64,000 nt of DNA from contig CAZPHC010000009.1 of assembly GCA_964586155.1 (NCBI GenBank), positions 62,001-126,000 of the forward strand, written 5' to 3'. This DNA comes from SXNM01 sp964586155 (GTDB taxonomy: Bacteria; Myxococcota_A; UBA9042). Of the stretch, positions 29,665 to 37,560 are shown in pieces. The notes under the pieces are model-generated. The model did not search any database, was not told the origin of the DNA, and saw nothing but the letters and a program-made list of their open reading frames with translations. The translations under genes and the position numbers were made by a program. How positions within the stretch are numbered: position 1 is the first letter of the stretch; each line of letters starts with the position of its first letter.

Positions 29665-30216
29665 ATGATGGAAGAGATCCTGGCCGAGGCCGACGACCAC
29701 TTCGAGCGCTCGCTCGAGGCCTTCCGCCGCGAGGCCGGCAAGCTGCGCACCAGCCGCGCCCATCCGTCGTTGCTCGACAACCTGCGCGTCGATTACTACG
29801 GCGCGTCGACGCCGCTGTCGCAGCTGGCCAACATCACCGTCGTGGACTCGCGTCTGCTGCAGATCAAGCCGTGGGAACGGTCGATGTGCAACACGATCGA
29901 GAAGGCCATCCAGCAGAGCGACCTCGGCCTGAACCCGAACAACCGCGGCGACCTGCTGTTGCTGCCGGTGCCGGCCCTGACCGGCGAGCGTCGTCTGGCG
30001 CTGGTCAAGGTGCTCAAGGCCGAGGGCGAGAAGGCCAAGGTCAGCATCCGCCAGGGCCGTCGCGACGCGCTCGACATGCTCGACGCCATCGAGGACGAGA
30101 GCGAGGACGAGATCAACCGCTACAAGAAGGCGGTGCAAGACAAGGTCGACGCCGCGATCCGCCGCCTCGACGCCTACGTCGCCGAGAAGGAAGCCGAGAT
30201 CACGGCCGGCCCCTGA
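29665..30216 (+). CDS. frr: ribosome recycling factor
   Basis: 183 aa, normal length. It splits post-termination ribosomes with EF-G. Family blocks are evident: LRTSRAHPSLLDNLRVDYYG near residue 28, TPLSQLANITVVDSR, IKPWERSMCNTIEKAI, GLNPNNRGDLLLLPVPALT, and the C-terminal helix with RRDALDML. GAGGAGG precedes the ATGATG; translation could begin at 29665 or 29668. Its last 17 bases overlap the 3' end of the convergent metallopeptidase-like gene. The uppS/cdsA/dxr genes that often follow are absent. Confidence 0.96.
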   Translation: MMEEILAEADDHFERSLEAFRREAGKLRTSRAHPSLLDNLRVDYYGASTPLSQLANITVVDSRLLQIKPWERSMCNTIEKAIQQSDLGLNPNNRGDLLLLPVPALTGERRLALVKVLKAEGEKAKVSIRQGRRDALDMLDAIEDESEDEINRYKKAVQDKVDAAIRRLDAYVAEKEAEITAGP

Positions 30217-30937
30217 GCGGGTCGCCGTTGTCGGTCGCCCAGCGCCGCAGCTGCCGCATCGTCTCGGTCAGCCAGGCCCCTGACGCCTCGCCCATCGCCT
30301 CGACGTAGGCGCGCTCGAAGCCAGCGCCCGCCCGCATCAGCCGGCTCAGCGCGCCGAGCTTGCGGATGCCGTGGTGCTCGTGCCAATGGTCGAACAGGAC
30401 GTGCGCGGCTGCGTAGACGCGGGCCGTCTCGCCGGCCACCAGCGCCGCGTCGGCTTCGGCCAGCGCCGGCACGTCGGACCAGCCTGCCACCTGGCGTCGC
30501 AGCGCCGTCGGCGGCCGCCCCTCGCTCGCGACCAGGGCCATGCCCTCGCGAAACCAACATGGCAAGGCGACGGCGCCGCTGCGCTCGACCGGACCGCAGC
30601 GCTGGAACAGCAGGACGTGCGCCAGCTCGTGGCAGAGCACGATGCGCAGTTCGTGGTCGGCCGGGGGGCGCGGCCAGCGCGTCGGCGTCAGCAGGGCGAT
30701 CAGGGTCGGCGTGGCTGCGGCGCAGAGCGGGCCATCGACCGGGGCGCGGGCGAGCTGCTGCAGCGCGTCCTGATCGTCGGCCGAGACCACCGCGATCGGC
30801 GCGGAAAACCGGCCCCATGTGCGCAGCGGCGCGGCGATGGCGTCGAGTTCGCGCTCCAGCAGCGACACGATGTCCGCGTCGAGCTGTGGGTCGAGGCGGA
30901 GCTCGAGTCCGGTGACGGCGTGGTGCAGGCAACGCAA
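30200..30937 (-). CDS. putative zinc metallopeptidase (MA-like, HExxH)
   Basis: About 245 aa; the start is uncertain. The in-frame TTG at 30937 lies just after the stop of the tiny lipoprotein gene but has no clear ribosome site, so translation may depend on coupling. The core shows a gluzincin-type pattern: LCHELAHVLL near residue 110, then LPCWFREGMALVASEG 25-30 residues later, as in Peptidase_MA-like proteins (HELTH..WL.EG). The second zinc-ligand Glu would be the Glu of REG. There is no signal peptide with this start. It is probably co-transcribed with the 63-aa lipoprotein upstream. Its 3' end overlaps frr by 17 bases. Confidence 0.65.
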   Translation of the reverse strand: MRCLHHAVTGLELRLDPQLDADIVSLLERELDAIAAPLRTWGRFSAPIAVVSADDQDALQQLARAPVDGPLCAAATPTLIALLTPTRWPRPPADHELRIVLCHELAHVLLFQRCGPVERSGAVALPCWFREGMALVASEGRPPTALRRQVAGWSDVPALAEADAALVAGETARVYAAAHVLFDHWHEHHGIRKLGALSRLMRAGAGFERAYVEAMGEASGAWLTETMRQLRRWATDNGDPLRGRP

Positions 30938-30962
30938 GGGGTGGGGCGTCCGGGTTGGCGGA

Positions 30963-31154
30963 CTAGCCCGCGCCGCCACCGTCGACCTGCACCGGTGCCG
31001 GCGCGCCGTGCGTATGCGGCGTGGTCGTGGTGGTGCCCTTGGGCTCCGGCGGCGGCGGCGTGCGCTGGTCGGCGATCGGGAACGACCCGGGATCACAGGC
31101 GATGCACCCGACGGCGACGGCCAGTGCGAGCAAGGTGCGGCGGATGGTGATCAT
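30963..31154 (-). CDS. 63-aa lipoprotein
   Basis: Very small predicted lipoprotein: MITIRRTLLALAVAVG then lipobox CIAC at about residue 20, leaving a mature peptide of some 44 residues rich in Pro, Thr, Gly and His (PKGTTTTTPHTHG). GGAG lies before the ATG at 31154. No domain is recognisable. It ends 25 bases before the metallopeptidase-like gene, and a promoter-like site lies upstream. Reality is supported by the signal peptide, ribosome site and position rather than homology. Confidence 0.65.
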   Translation of the reverse strand: MITIRRTLLALAVAVGCIACDPGSFPIADQRTPPPPEPKGTTTTTPHTHGAPAPVQVDGGGAG

Positions 31155-31193
31155 GAGCGCTCCGTGCGGCGGGGCTGGTGCCGCTGCGCGGCG

Positions 31194-31221
31194 ATGGTAG
31201 CATCGTGCCCCCCGCTGGCAA
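31194..31221 (-). promoter_or_regulatory. putative promoter for the 63-aa lipoprotein and peptidase genes
   Basis: On the minus strand TTGCCA (31221-31216), a 16-base spacer and TACCAT (31199-31194), 40 bases before the lipoprotein ATG, within the 121-base divergent gap shared with pdxA. Confidence 0.35.
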
Positions 31222-31275
31222 GCAATCTGGCGGCGCGGCTCGGCGACCTTCGCGTCGCCCGACGGAGAGGTTCAC

Positions 31276-32298
31276 GTGGTTGCGACCGACACCGGGCGAT
31301 GGCCCACCATCGGCATCACCTTGGGCGAGGCCAGCGGCGTCGGCCCCGAGGTGGTCGCCAAGGCGCTCGCCGGCTTGCCGAGCGACGTCGACGCTTGCGT
31401 CTTCTGTGCCGAGCACCTGGTGGCCGGGGTCCAGGCAGCCCTCGAGCGCGCCTCCAGCGAGCGGCTGGTGACCGACGCGCCCGCAGGTGCCGTGCGCTTT
31501 GCCCCCTTCGCCGGCAGCGGCCGTGCGCCAGCACCCGGGGTCAGCGACGCCGCGAGCCGCGCCGACGCCTACCAGGCGCTCGCCGCGCTGGCCGACGCGG
31601 CGGCCCGCGGAGAGCTCGACGCCATGCTCACGGGGCCGGTGCCCAAGGCGGTGTTCGCGCACTTGGACCCGTCGCCCCCCGGCCAGACGGAGTTCCTCGC
31701 CGGGCGACTCGGCACGTCGACCTACGCCATGATGCTCGCGGGCCCCAAGCTGCGGGTGGTTCCGGTGACGACGCACCTGCCGCTGCGCGAGGTGGCCGCG
31801 GCGCTGCGGACCGACAGCATCGTCCGCGCGACCTGGGCCGCTGTCGTCGAGCTGCGTCTGGTCTACGGCATCGACGCGCCGCGGGTCGGAGTCTGTGGCC
31901 TCAACCCGCACGCCGGCGAGGGTGGCCGCATCGGCGACGAGGAGGCGACCATCATCGCGCCGGCCATCGAGCGTCTACGCGCGCTCGGCATCGACGTGCG
32001 CGGGCCGCTCGCGGCCGACTCGGCGTTCCGGGCCGGGTTCTCGGGCGCGCTCGACCTCGTCGTCGCGATGTACCACGACCAGGCCCTCGGCCCGCTCAAG
32101 ACCGTCCACTTCGCCGACGCGGTCAACTTCACCTGCGGTCTGCCCGTGCCGCGGCTCTCGCCCGACCACGGCACGGCCTACGATCTCGCCGGCCGTTGGC
32201 TGGCCGACGCAACCAGCACGACCGTCGCCCTCGACGTCGCCTGCCGCGCTGCCCGGGCCTCGGCGCGGCGCGCGTCGCTGCTGCGCGGTGCGCCATGA
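31276..32298 (+). CDS. pdxA: 4-hydroxythreonine-4-phosphate dehydrogenase
   Basis: 340 aa, GTG start at 31276 after GGAGAGG. It oxidises 4-phosphohydroxy-threonine in the DXP-dependent pyridoxal phosphate pathway, with NAD and a divalent metal. Family features: ITLGEASGVGPEVVAKAL at the N-terminus (usually GDPAGIGPE), LTGPVPKAVF near residue 120, and metal-ligand histidines in TTHLPL near 167, GLNPHAGEGG near 213 and AMYHDQALGPLK near 268. The end has NFTCGLPVPRLSPDHGTAYD. Its stop overlaps the next ATG (ATGA), starting a chain of two 4-base overlaps, so the three genes are almost surely one operon. Confidence 0.93.
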   Translation: MVATDTGRWPTIGITLGEASGVGPEVVAKALAGLPSDVDACVFCAEHLVAGVQAALERASSERLVTDAPAGAVRFAPFAGSGRAPAPGVSDAASRADAYQALAALADAAARGELDAMLTGPVPKAVFAHLDPSPPGQTEFLAGRLGTSTYAMMLAGPKLRVVPVTTHLPLREVAAALRTDSIVRATWAAVVELRLVYGIDAPRVGVCGLNPHAGEGGRIGDEEATIIAPAIERLRALGIDVRGPLAADSAFRAGFSGALDLVVAMYHDQALGPLKTVHFADAVNFTCGLPVPRLSPDHGTAYDLAGRWLADATSTTVALDVACRAARASARRASLLRGAP

Positions 32299-33629
32299 CC
32301 CGCGTGCAGCTGCTGGCGGCGTCGGTCGTGCTCGCTGCCGGCGCCCTCGGCTGCGGCCGCACGGCGCCGGCGTCCGGGGCCTCGGCCCCAGCGGCTGGCC
32401 AGGTGGCGGCCGCGCCGGCCGTGACGCCGGCGGCCTCCTTGCCCGTCGCGGCTCCCGCAACGTCCGCCGCGCCTGCCATGCCCGTGTCGGCGCCCGCCGG
32501 CGCGCCCGCCACCGCGCCGGCCACCGCGCCGGCCACCGCGCCTGTCACCGCCGCGCAACTCGACCTCGACGACCAGGCCCGTGCGGCCTCGTGGCGTGCC
32601 TTGGGCCTGCAGTTGCCGCCCTCGAACGCCCAGCAGCGCGTGCCGCTGCCCGCGAGCGGCAAGGCCGAGGACGCCGGCGTCCTGCTGGTCGGAGGCCTGG
32701 GAATTCGCGTCGATGGCGCGGACGTCGGCCAGGTGGTCTGCCGGAGCGCCGCGGGAGCGTGCGCGGCCGGCGTGGCCCCCGACGACGCTACGCTGCGGCT
32801 GCCGCTCGATGACCTGGCGGCCGACGGCGACACCACCGTCCACCGCGGCGTCGTGGCCGCCCTGGGCCGTCGCTGGCGCGGCAAATCGGTGTGGGTGCTG
32901 CTGGACCGCCGTCTGACCGGCTGGGCCTCGCTGCAGCTGCTGCACTCGGTGGCGGCGGCCGGCGCGTTCCCGATCGTGATCGGCCAGGGCCGTCCTGGCG
33001 AGCCCGTGCGCCATTGGCCGGATCTGCGCCCGCCGGACGAGCTGCCGCCGGGGCTGGCGGTCCCTGGGGCGGAGGCGGTGCCGAGCGACGTCTATGCCGT
33101 CGTCCTCGAGCTGAACGCCGACGGCGCCGCCGTGGTCCTCGCCCGTGAGGGCGGCGGCATGATGCGGCGCCCCTGCGGCGTCGACCGCGCACGCTGCGCG
33201 GCCCGGATCTCCGATGTCCTCAGCGCGCGTCCCGACCTCGCGACCGTGACCATGGACTTCGGCCCGGCCGTCTCGTTCGGCACGCTGGCCGGCTGGGTCG
33301 AGGCGCTGCGCGACGGCTGCGTCCGCGACGCCGAGGGCAGCTGCACGGCCGAGCGCACGCATGCGATCGCGGTGCTTTGGGTCCGCCGCGGCGGGGCCGA
33401 GTGGACCGACGGCGACGGCGATCCCGCACGCGCCGGCGAGCCGCCGGTGCCCGTGCAGCTGCCAGAGCTGCGCCCGCGTCCGGTGGCCGCGCCGCGCGCA
33501 AGGGACCCATCGGCGATCGTGCCACCCGCCGGCGGCGGCGATCCCGCGCTGGGCGCAGTCGCTCCGAGCGCGGCCGGCGCCGGCCTCGACCTGCGTGGCC
33601 TGGGCGCGCCCGCCGGGGGCGCGCGATGA
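32295..33629 (+). CDS. lipoprotein of unknown function in the pdxA operon
   Basis: 444 aa. The ATG at 32295 overlaps the pdxA stop. Signal peptide with lipobox ALGC near residue 20. Residues about 22-95 are a low-complexity Ala/Pro/Thr/Ser linker that includes an exact 12-base DNA repeat. Two folded regions follow. The first (about 100-290) contains HRGVVAALGRRWRGKSVWVL and SLQLLHSVAAAGAFPIVIGQ, a pattern reminiscent of the periplasmic domain of ExbD/TolR-type proteins. The second (about 290-400) carries CGVDRARCAARISDV and paired cysteines. The C-terminus is again Pro/Ala-rich. The ExbD likeness is weak, and no function is claimed. Coupling at both ends ties it to pdxA and the aminotransferase-like gene. 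Confidence 0.75.
   Translation: MTRVQLLAASVVLAAGALGCGRTAPASGASAPAAGQVAAAPAVTPAASLPVAAPATSAAPAMPVSAPAGAPATAPATAPATAPVTAAQLDLDDQARAASWRALGLQLPPSNAQQRVPLPASGKAEDAGVLLVGGLGIRVDGADVGQVVCRSAAGACAAGVAPDDATLRLPLDDLAADGDTTVHRGVVAALGRRWRGKSVWVLLDRRLTGWASLQLLHSVAAAGAFPIVIGQGRPGEPVRHWPDLRPPDELPPGLAVPGAEAVPSDVYAVVLELNADGAAVVLAREGGGMMRRPCGVDRARCAARISDVLSARPDLATVTMDFGPAVSFGTLAGWVEALRDGCVRDAEGSCTAERTHAIAVLWVRRGGAEWTDGDGDPARAGEPPVPVQLPELRPRPVAAPRARDPSAIVPPAGGGDPALGAVAPSAAGAGLDLRGLGAPAGGAR
32508..32543 (+). repeat. three tandem 12-base repeats inside the lipoprotein linker
   Basis: GCCACCGCGCCG occurs at 32508-32519 and 32520-32531, and again with one change at 32532-32543, encoding Ala-Thr-Ala-Pro units. A likely slippage hotspot that changes linker length without a frameshift. 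Confidence 0.8.
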
Positions 33630-34666
33630 GTGGCCCCTGGTTGGACGTGCAGCGCTTCCCGGGGCGCGCGCACCTGGCCGCCATCGCGCGCGACCACCGG
33701 CCCGAGACGGCGGGGCCTGACCTGCGTTCGGCCTCATTCGACGCCCTGCAAGCTCGCTGGGCTGCGCGGCTGGCCGCCGATGCCGCTGACGTGCTGCTCT
33801 TCGCGGGCGCGGATGAGGCTGCTCGGCTCGTCTGCAGCGCGTTGCTGACGCCGGGGGACGTCGCCTTGCTCGCCCGACCCTGCGGTGCGCTCTGGCCCGC
33901 CGCGACGCTGGCGACCGGCGCGGCGTTCGTCGACGTCGGTCGCCTGGCCGACGGCCGGCTCGATCCCGCTGGGGTGGCGTTCGCCGCCACGGCGCATCCC
34001 CGGGCGCCCTGGTTGCTGGAGGCGCCCGCGCTCGGCGGCCACGACGACGCGGCGGATCGGGCCGTGGCGCTCGCGGCGTCCGAGGAGGCCTCGGCGGGCG
34101 CGGCGATCGCCGTGGTCGACGCCACCGCCGCGTCCGGTTATGGCGCGGACGCGGCGCCGCTGGAGGCATCGACGCCGACGTCGCTGGTGGCGCCCGCGAC
34201 GCCACGCGCTGGCCGCGTCGTCGCGTCGCTGCACGCCTTGCGCGATCCGCTCGAGCCCGCGTGGCCGCTGCTCTATGCCCTGCGCACCGAGCCCGGCCAA
34301 GGCCGCGCCCTGGCGCTGCAACGGGGGCCCGCGACCCTGCCGATGCCGACGATCGAGCGCGCCGGCCTCGCCCTGCAGCGTGTCGATCGCGCGGCAGACG
34401 AGCGCGCCGCCGAGCGGGTCGCCGCCGTCGTGGCGCAGGTCGCTGCGGCTGCGGCAGCGTGGAGCGGTGCGGTCGTGTTGGCCCCGGCTGGCTGGCGCGT
34501 CGCCGTACGCTGCGACGCCGGCGACGCAGCGGCCTTCGTCGCCACGCTGGCCGCCCAGGGCCTCGCAGCGTCGGCGTTCGGACCGCATCCGATGCGCAAC
34601 CTGGCGTTGGTCGACCTCGGGGCGGCGCTGCAATCGGGCCGGGATCGCGGGCCGCTCGCGCGCTGA
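33626..34666 (+). CDS. degenerate aminotransferase-fold protein (probable pseudoenzyme)
   Basis: 346 aa; the ATG at 33626 overlaps the previous stop. The sequence follows the order of fold-type I aminotransferases of the HisC/CobD group: LLFAGADEAARLVCSALLTP near residue 57 (cofactor phosphate loop and pGD region), a spacing-matched equivalent of the N-P-N-P-T-G loop that lacks it (APWLLEAPALGG), VVDATAASGYG near 165 where active enzymes have DEAY, and SLHALRDPLEP near 200. In active enzymes that last position is S-x-S-K-x-x-G with the lysine that binds pyridoxal phosphate. Here the lysine position reads Ala and the glycines are lost, so catalysis is unlikely. A role in sensing or storing the cofactor made with PdxA is possible but speculative. 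It ends one base before rng on the opposite strand. Confidence 0.7.
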   Translation: MSGPWLDVQRFPGRAHLAAIARDHRPETAGPDLRSASFDALQARWAARLAADAADVLLFAGADEAARLVCSALLTPGDVALLARPCGALWPAATLATGAAFVDVGRLADGRLDPAGVAFAATAHPRAPWLLEAPALGGHDDAADRAVALAASEEASAGAAIAVVDATAASGYGADAAPLEASTPTSLVAPATPRAGRVVASLHALRDPLEPAWPLLYALRTEPGQGRALALQRGPATLPMPTIERAGLALQRVDRAADERAAERVAAVVAQVAAAAAAWSGAVVLAPAGWRVAVRCDAGDAAAFVATLAAQGLAASAFGPHPMRNLALVDLGAALQSGRDRGPLAR

Positions 34667-34667
34667 G

Positions 34668-36179
34668 CTACGCCCGGCGCCTGGTCGAGACCCGCGGCGC
34701 CTCGTCGGGCTCCTGGCGGCCGGCGAAGACCTCGAAGACGACGCCGTGGCTGTGGCCGACGTCGGCCAGGACGCTGGCGAGCTGGCCGTTCAGGATCGCC
34801 GCGACCCGCGCCGGCGCCTCGACCTGCACCGTCGAGCCGCGCTGGCTGCCGTCGGCGACCATGCGGCGCAGGCGCTCCAAGGTCTCGATGGCCAGGTCGC
34901 TGGCCGAGCGGACCCAGCCGCGGCCGTGGCAGGTCGGGCAGGGCTCGGTCAGCCGCTCGTAGATGCTGTCGCGCAGGCGCTTGCGCGTCAGCTCGATCAG
35001 GCCGAAGCGGTTCATCCGCGTCATGCGCACGCGGGCCGGATCGTCGGCCAACTCGGCCTCGAGCACGGCCTCGAGCATGCGGCGATCCTCGTGCCGCTTC
35101 ATGTCGACGAAGTCGACGACCGTCAGGCCGCCCAGGCTGCGCACCCGCAGCTGCCGGGCGATCTCGCGCGCGGCCTCGAGGTTCAGCTTGAGGATGGCGT
35201 CCTGCAGCTCGCCCTCGGCGCTCTGGCCGGCCGAGTTGACGTCGATGACCGTCATCGCCTCGGTGCGCTCGATGACGATCTCGCCGCCGCTCGCCAGCGC
35301 GACGCGTGGCTCCAGCGCCCGGCGGACCTCGGCGTCGACGCCGTGCGCCGAGAGCAGCGAGCCCGGGCCGTCGTGGACGCGCACGACGGGGTGCAGATCC
35401 GGGTGGACGCGCGTCAGGAAGCGCTCGATGCGATCGCGATCCTCGGCGCTGTCGAGCCAGATCTCCTCGGTGCGCGCCGTGACCAGGTCGCGCAGCGAGC
35501 GCAGCGCCAGGTCGTAGTCGATGTGCAGCAGGCTCGGCGCCGACGCCGCGGCGAAGCGCTCTTGGATGTCCCGCCACTGCGCGCGCAAGAAGCCTGCGTC
35601 GTTGCCGAGCTCGGCCTCGGTCGCGCCCTCGCCGATGGTGCGGACGATCGCGCCCATCTCGCGCGGCAGCAGCAGGCGCAGCACGCTCCACAGCCGCTGC
35701 CGCTCGGCCGGATCGTCGACCATCTTCGACACGCCGATATGTGGCTGGGTCGGCAACAGGATGATGTTCCGGCCCGGCAGGCCGACGTGCATCGTGATGC
35801 GCGGCCCCTTGCGCGCGATCGGCTCGCGCACGACCTGGACCAGGATCTCCTGGCCGACGCGCAACAACGCCCCGATCGGCCGCTTGGGCCGCTGCGTCGG
35901 CGGCGCTCCGCGATCCGGCCCCTCTTGGGGCGGCGGCGGCGTCAGGCCCTCGGGCACCAACACCTCGGACGCCGGCAGCAGGCCCATGCGCTCGAGGCCG
36001 AGGTCGACGAACGCGCCGTCGAGCTCCGGGGCGATCTTGGCGACGCGGCCACGGTAGATGTTGCCGGCGAGCGAGCGGCCGCTGGTGCGCTCGACCTCGA
36101 ACTCGCAGAGCCGACCGTCGCGCATCAACGCGGCGCGCTGCTCTTCGCCCGAGACGTGCAAGAACAGCGTGTCGGCCAT
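34668..36179 (-). CDS. rng: ribonuclease E/G family endoribonuclease
   Basis: 503 aa from the ATG at 36179 (GAGG before it), the size of RNase G without the long RNase E scaffold tail. The S1 domain is at residues about 30-130 and contains an inserted Pro-rich loop (TPPPPQEGPDRGAPPTQRPK). The catalytic metal Asp residues lie in VIDVNSAGQ near 310 and GGLTVVDFVDM near 350. The zinc-link CPTCHGRG near 412 joins dimers. It cleaves single-stranded AU-rich RNA and matures 16S rRNA. It follows a Cys-rich lipoprotein by 46 bases on the same strand. The gene is convergent with, and almost touches, the pdxA operon. Confidence 0.94.
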   Translation of the reverse strand: MADTLFLHVSGEEQRAALMRDGRLCEFEVERTSGRSLAGNIYRGRVAKIAPELDGAFVDLGLERMGLLPASEVLVPEGLTPPPPQEGPDRGAPPTQRPKRPIGALLRVGQEILVQVVREPIARKGPRITMHVGLPGRNIILLPTQPHIGVSKMVDDPAERQRLWSVLRLLLPREMGAIVRTIGEGATEAELGNDAGFLRAQWRDIQERFAAASAPSLLHIDYDLALRSLRDLVTARTEEIWLDSAEDRDRIERFLTRVHPDLHPVVRVHDGPGSLLSAHGVDAEVRRALEPRVALASGGEIVIERTEAMTVIDVNSAGQSAEGELQDAILKLNLEAAREIARQLRVRSLGGLTVVDFVDMKRHEDRRMLEAVLEAELADDPARVRMTRMNRFGLIELTRKRLRDSIYERLTEPCPTCHGRGWVRSASDLAIETLERLRRMVADGSQRGSTVQVEAPARVAAILNGQLASVLADVGHSHGVVFEVFAGRQEPDEAPRVSTRRRA

Positions 36180-36225
36180 GGGGGCCTCGGTCAGCAAGGA
36201 GCCCGGCGGGGCGCTCGGTGCCATG

Positions 36226-37485
36226 CTACTGGGTTCGCTTGATGTCGAAGGTGCCCTCGACGTACATCGATTTGCCCTTCTCGATCGCGTCGGCCATCAG
36301 CGCCTTGAAGCTGCCCTTGATCCGGCCGCCCACGTCACCGAACTCGTCGATGTTGATGGTGTACTCGATGGCTTCGTAGCGGAACTGCACCGCCGACGAG
36401 TCGTTGGTGCCGTCGTTCATCTTGACCGCCGAGGTCGGCCATTGCTGCTCGGTCTCGTTGGTGCTGCCCGTGGTGAATTCCTCGACCGGGGCGACCGAGA
36501 TCTCGATCTTCTCGAGGTTGGCGTTGCCGGTGATCTGCACCAGCTGCTCGACCGAGAGGTAGTTGGCCGAGTTGAACTCGTACTCGAAGGCCTTGGTCCC
36601 CGCCGGGATGGGCGCGGCTGCGGCCTTGTAGATCGTCAGCACGTCGAGCGGCTCGAAGACGAACTCGTCCTTCTGCACGTCGAGGAAGCCGCCGCTGTCC
36701 TCGCCGCTGGCGTCGGCCGCCGTGGCGTCGCTGCCGCTGGCGTCGCTGCCGCTGCCGCTGCCCTTGACCTTGGCGTGGCAGACACCGTCGTTGCAGACCT
36801 CGCCGGCGGCGCAGGCCGCTTCGACCCAGCCCGAGCCGTCGACCTTGCAGGTCTGGCGCTTGGTCTCGCTGACGCAGGCGATGGCGGTCGGCACGCAGGC
36901 CTGGGCGACGCAGGTGTGGCTCGTGTCGTCGCAGCGCTCGCCGTTGGCGCACTTCTGCGACTTCCAGGCGCCGCCCTCGCACGAGAGCGCTGCGTTCCAG
37001 CCGCAGCGCTTGTCGCCCGAGGTGCAGCTCGTCGGTACGCAGGTGCCGAACGTGCAATGCTCGGTCGGCTTGCAGCTGGCGAAGGGCGTCGCCTCGGTCA
37101 GGCCGTCGTCCGGGCACTTGAGCACCTTGCTGTCGTCGCAGGTCAGGCTGGCCTTGGCGCAGACCACCGCCTTGCAGGTCGCGCCGGCGCCGTCCTTGAC
37201 GCAGGTCTTGGACGCGCCGCAGCTCGCGACCTTCCAGGCCTTGCCGCTGGCCTCGCAGGTCAGCAGGGCGTTGCCGTAGCAGCGCTGCTCGCCGTCGCTG
37301 CACAGCGTCGTCACCTCGGCGACCTTGCTCGACTCCTCGCCGCCGCAGCCGACGGTCAGCGTCGTCGCGAGCGCCAACAGCAGGGAGGCCGTCGCCCCGG
37401 TCGTGGGGCGCAGCGTGGTCGTGGCGCGGGCCGCGAGGCCGGCGACACCGGAGACAGATCGGGCGATCAGGGCACGCAGACGCAT
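36226..37485 (-). CDS. Cys-rich lipoprotein of unknown function
   Basis: 419 aa from the ATG at 37485 (GGAGG before it), with a long basic n-region and lipobox TVGC near residue 46. Residues about 55-225 hold repeated six-Cys-like units (LCSDGEQRCYGNALLTCE; CTSGDKRCGWNAALSCEGG; CVPTAIACVSETKRQTCK), each about 45 aa. This is the pattern of secreted 'dickkopf-like' or EB-type modules common in myxobacterial surface proteins. A Ser/Gly/Asp linker (GSGSGSDASGSDATAAD) leads to a beta domain of about 170 aa with Phe/Tyr/Glu alternation (YEFNSANYLSVEQLVQIT), likely a sandwich fold. Unlike the MopE lipoproteins here it lacks CDGxDxDCDG. Probably the first gene of an operon with rng. Confidence 0.8.
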   Translation of the reverse strand: MRLRALIARSVSGVAGLAARATTTLRPTTGATASLLLALATTLTVGCGGEESSKVAEVTTLCSDGEQRCYGNALLTCEASGKAWKVASCGASKTCVKDGAGATCKAVVCAKASLTCDDSKVLKCPDDGLTEATPFASCKPTEHCTFGTCVPTSCTSGDKRCGWNAALSCEGGAWKSQKCANGERCDDTSHTCVAQACVPTAIACVSETKRQTCKVDGSGWVEAACAAGEVCNDGVCHAKVKGSGSGSDASGSDATAADASGEDSGGFLDVQKDEFVFEPLDVLTIYKAAAAPIPAGTKAFEYEFNSANYLSVEQLVQITGNANLEKIEISVAPVEEFTTGSTNETEQQWPTSAVKMNDGTNDSSAVQFRYEAIEYTINIDEFGDVGGRIKGSFKALMADAIEKGKSMYVEGTFDIKRTQ

Positions 37486-37560
37486 GGTTCCTCCGGGCCG
37501 CATCCTAGGCGGCCCCGGCACGATAGCAGAGACGGCGGTGGCAGCGGAACCCGCGCGCGG

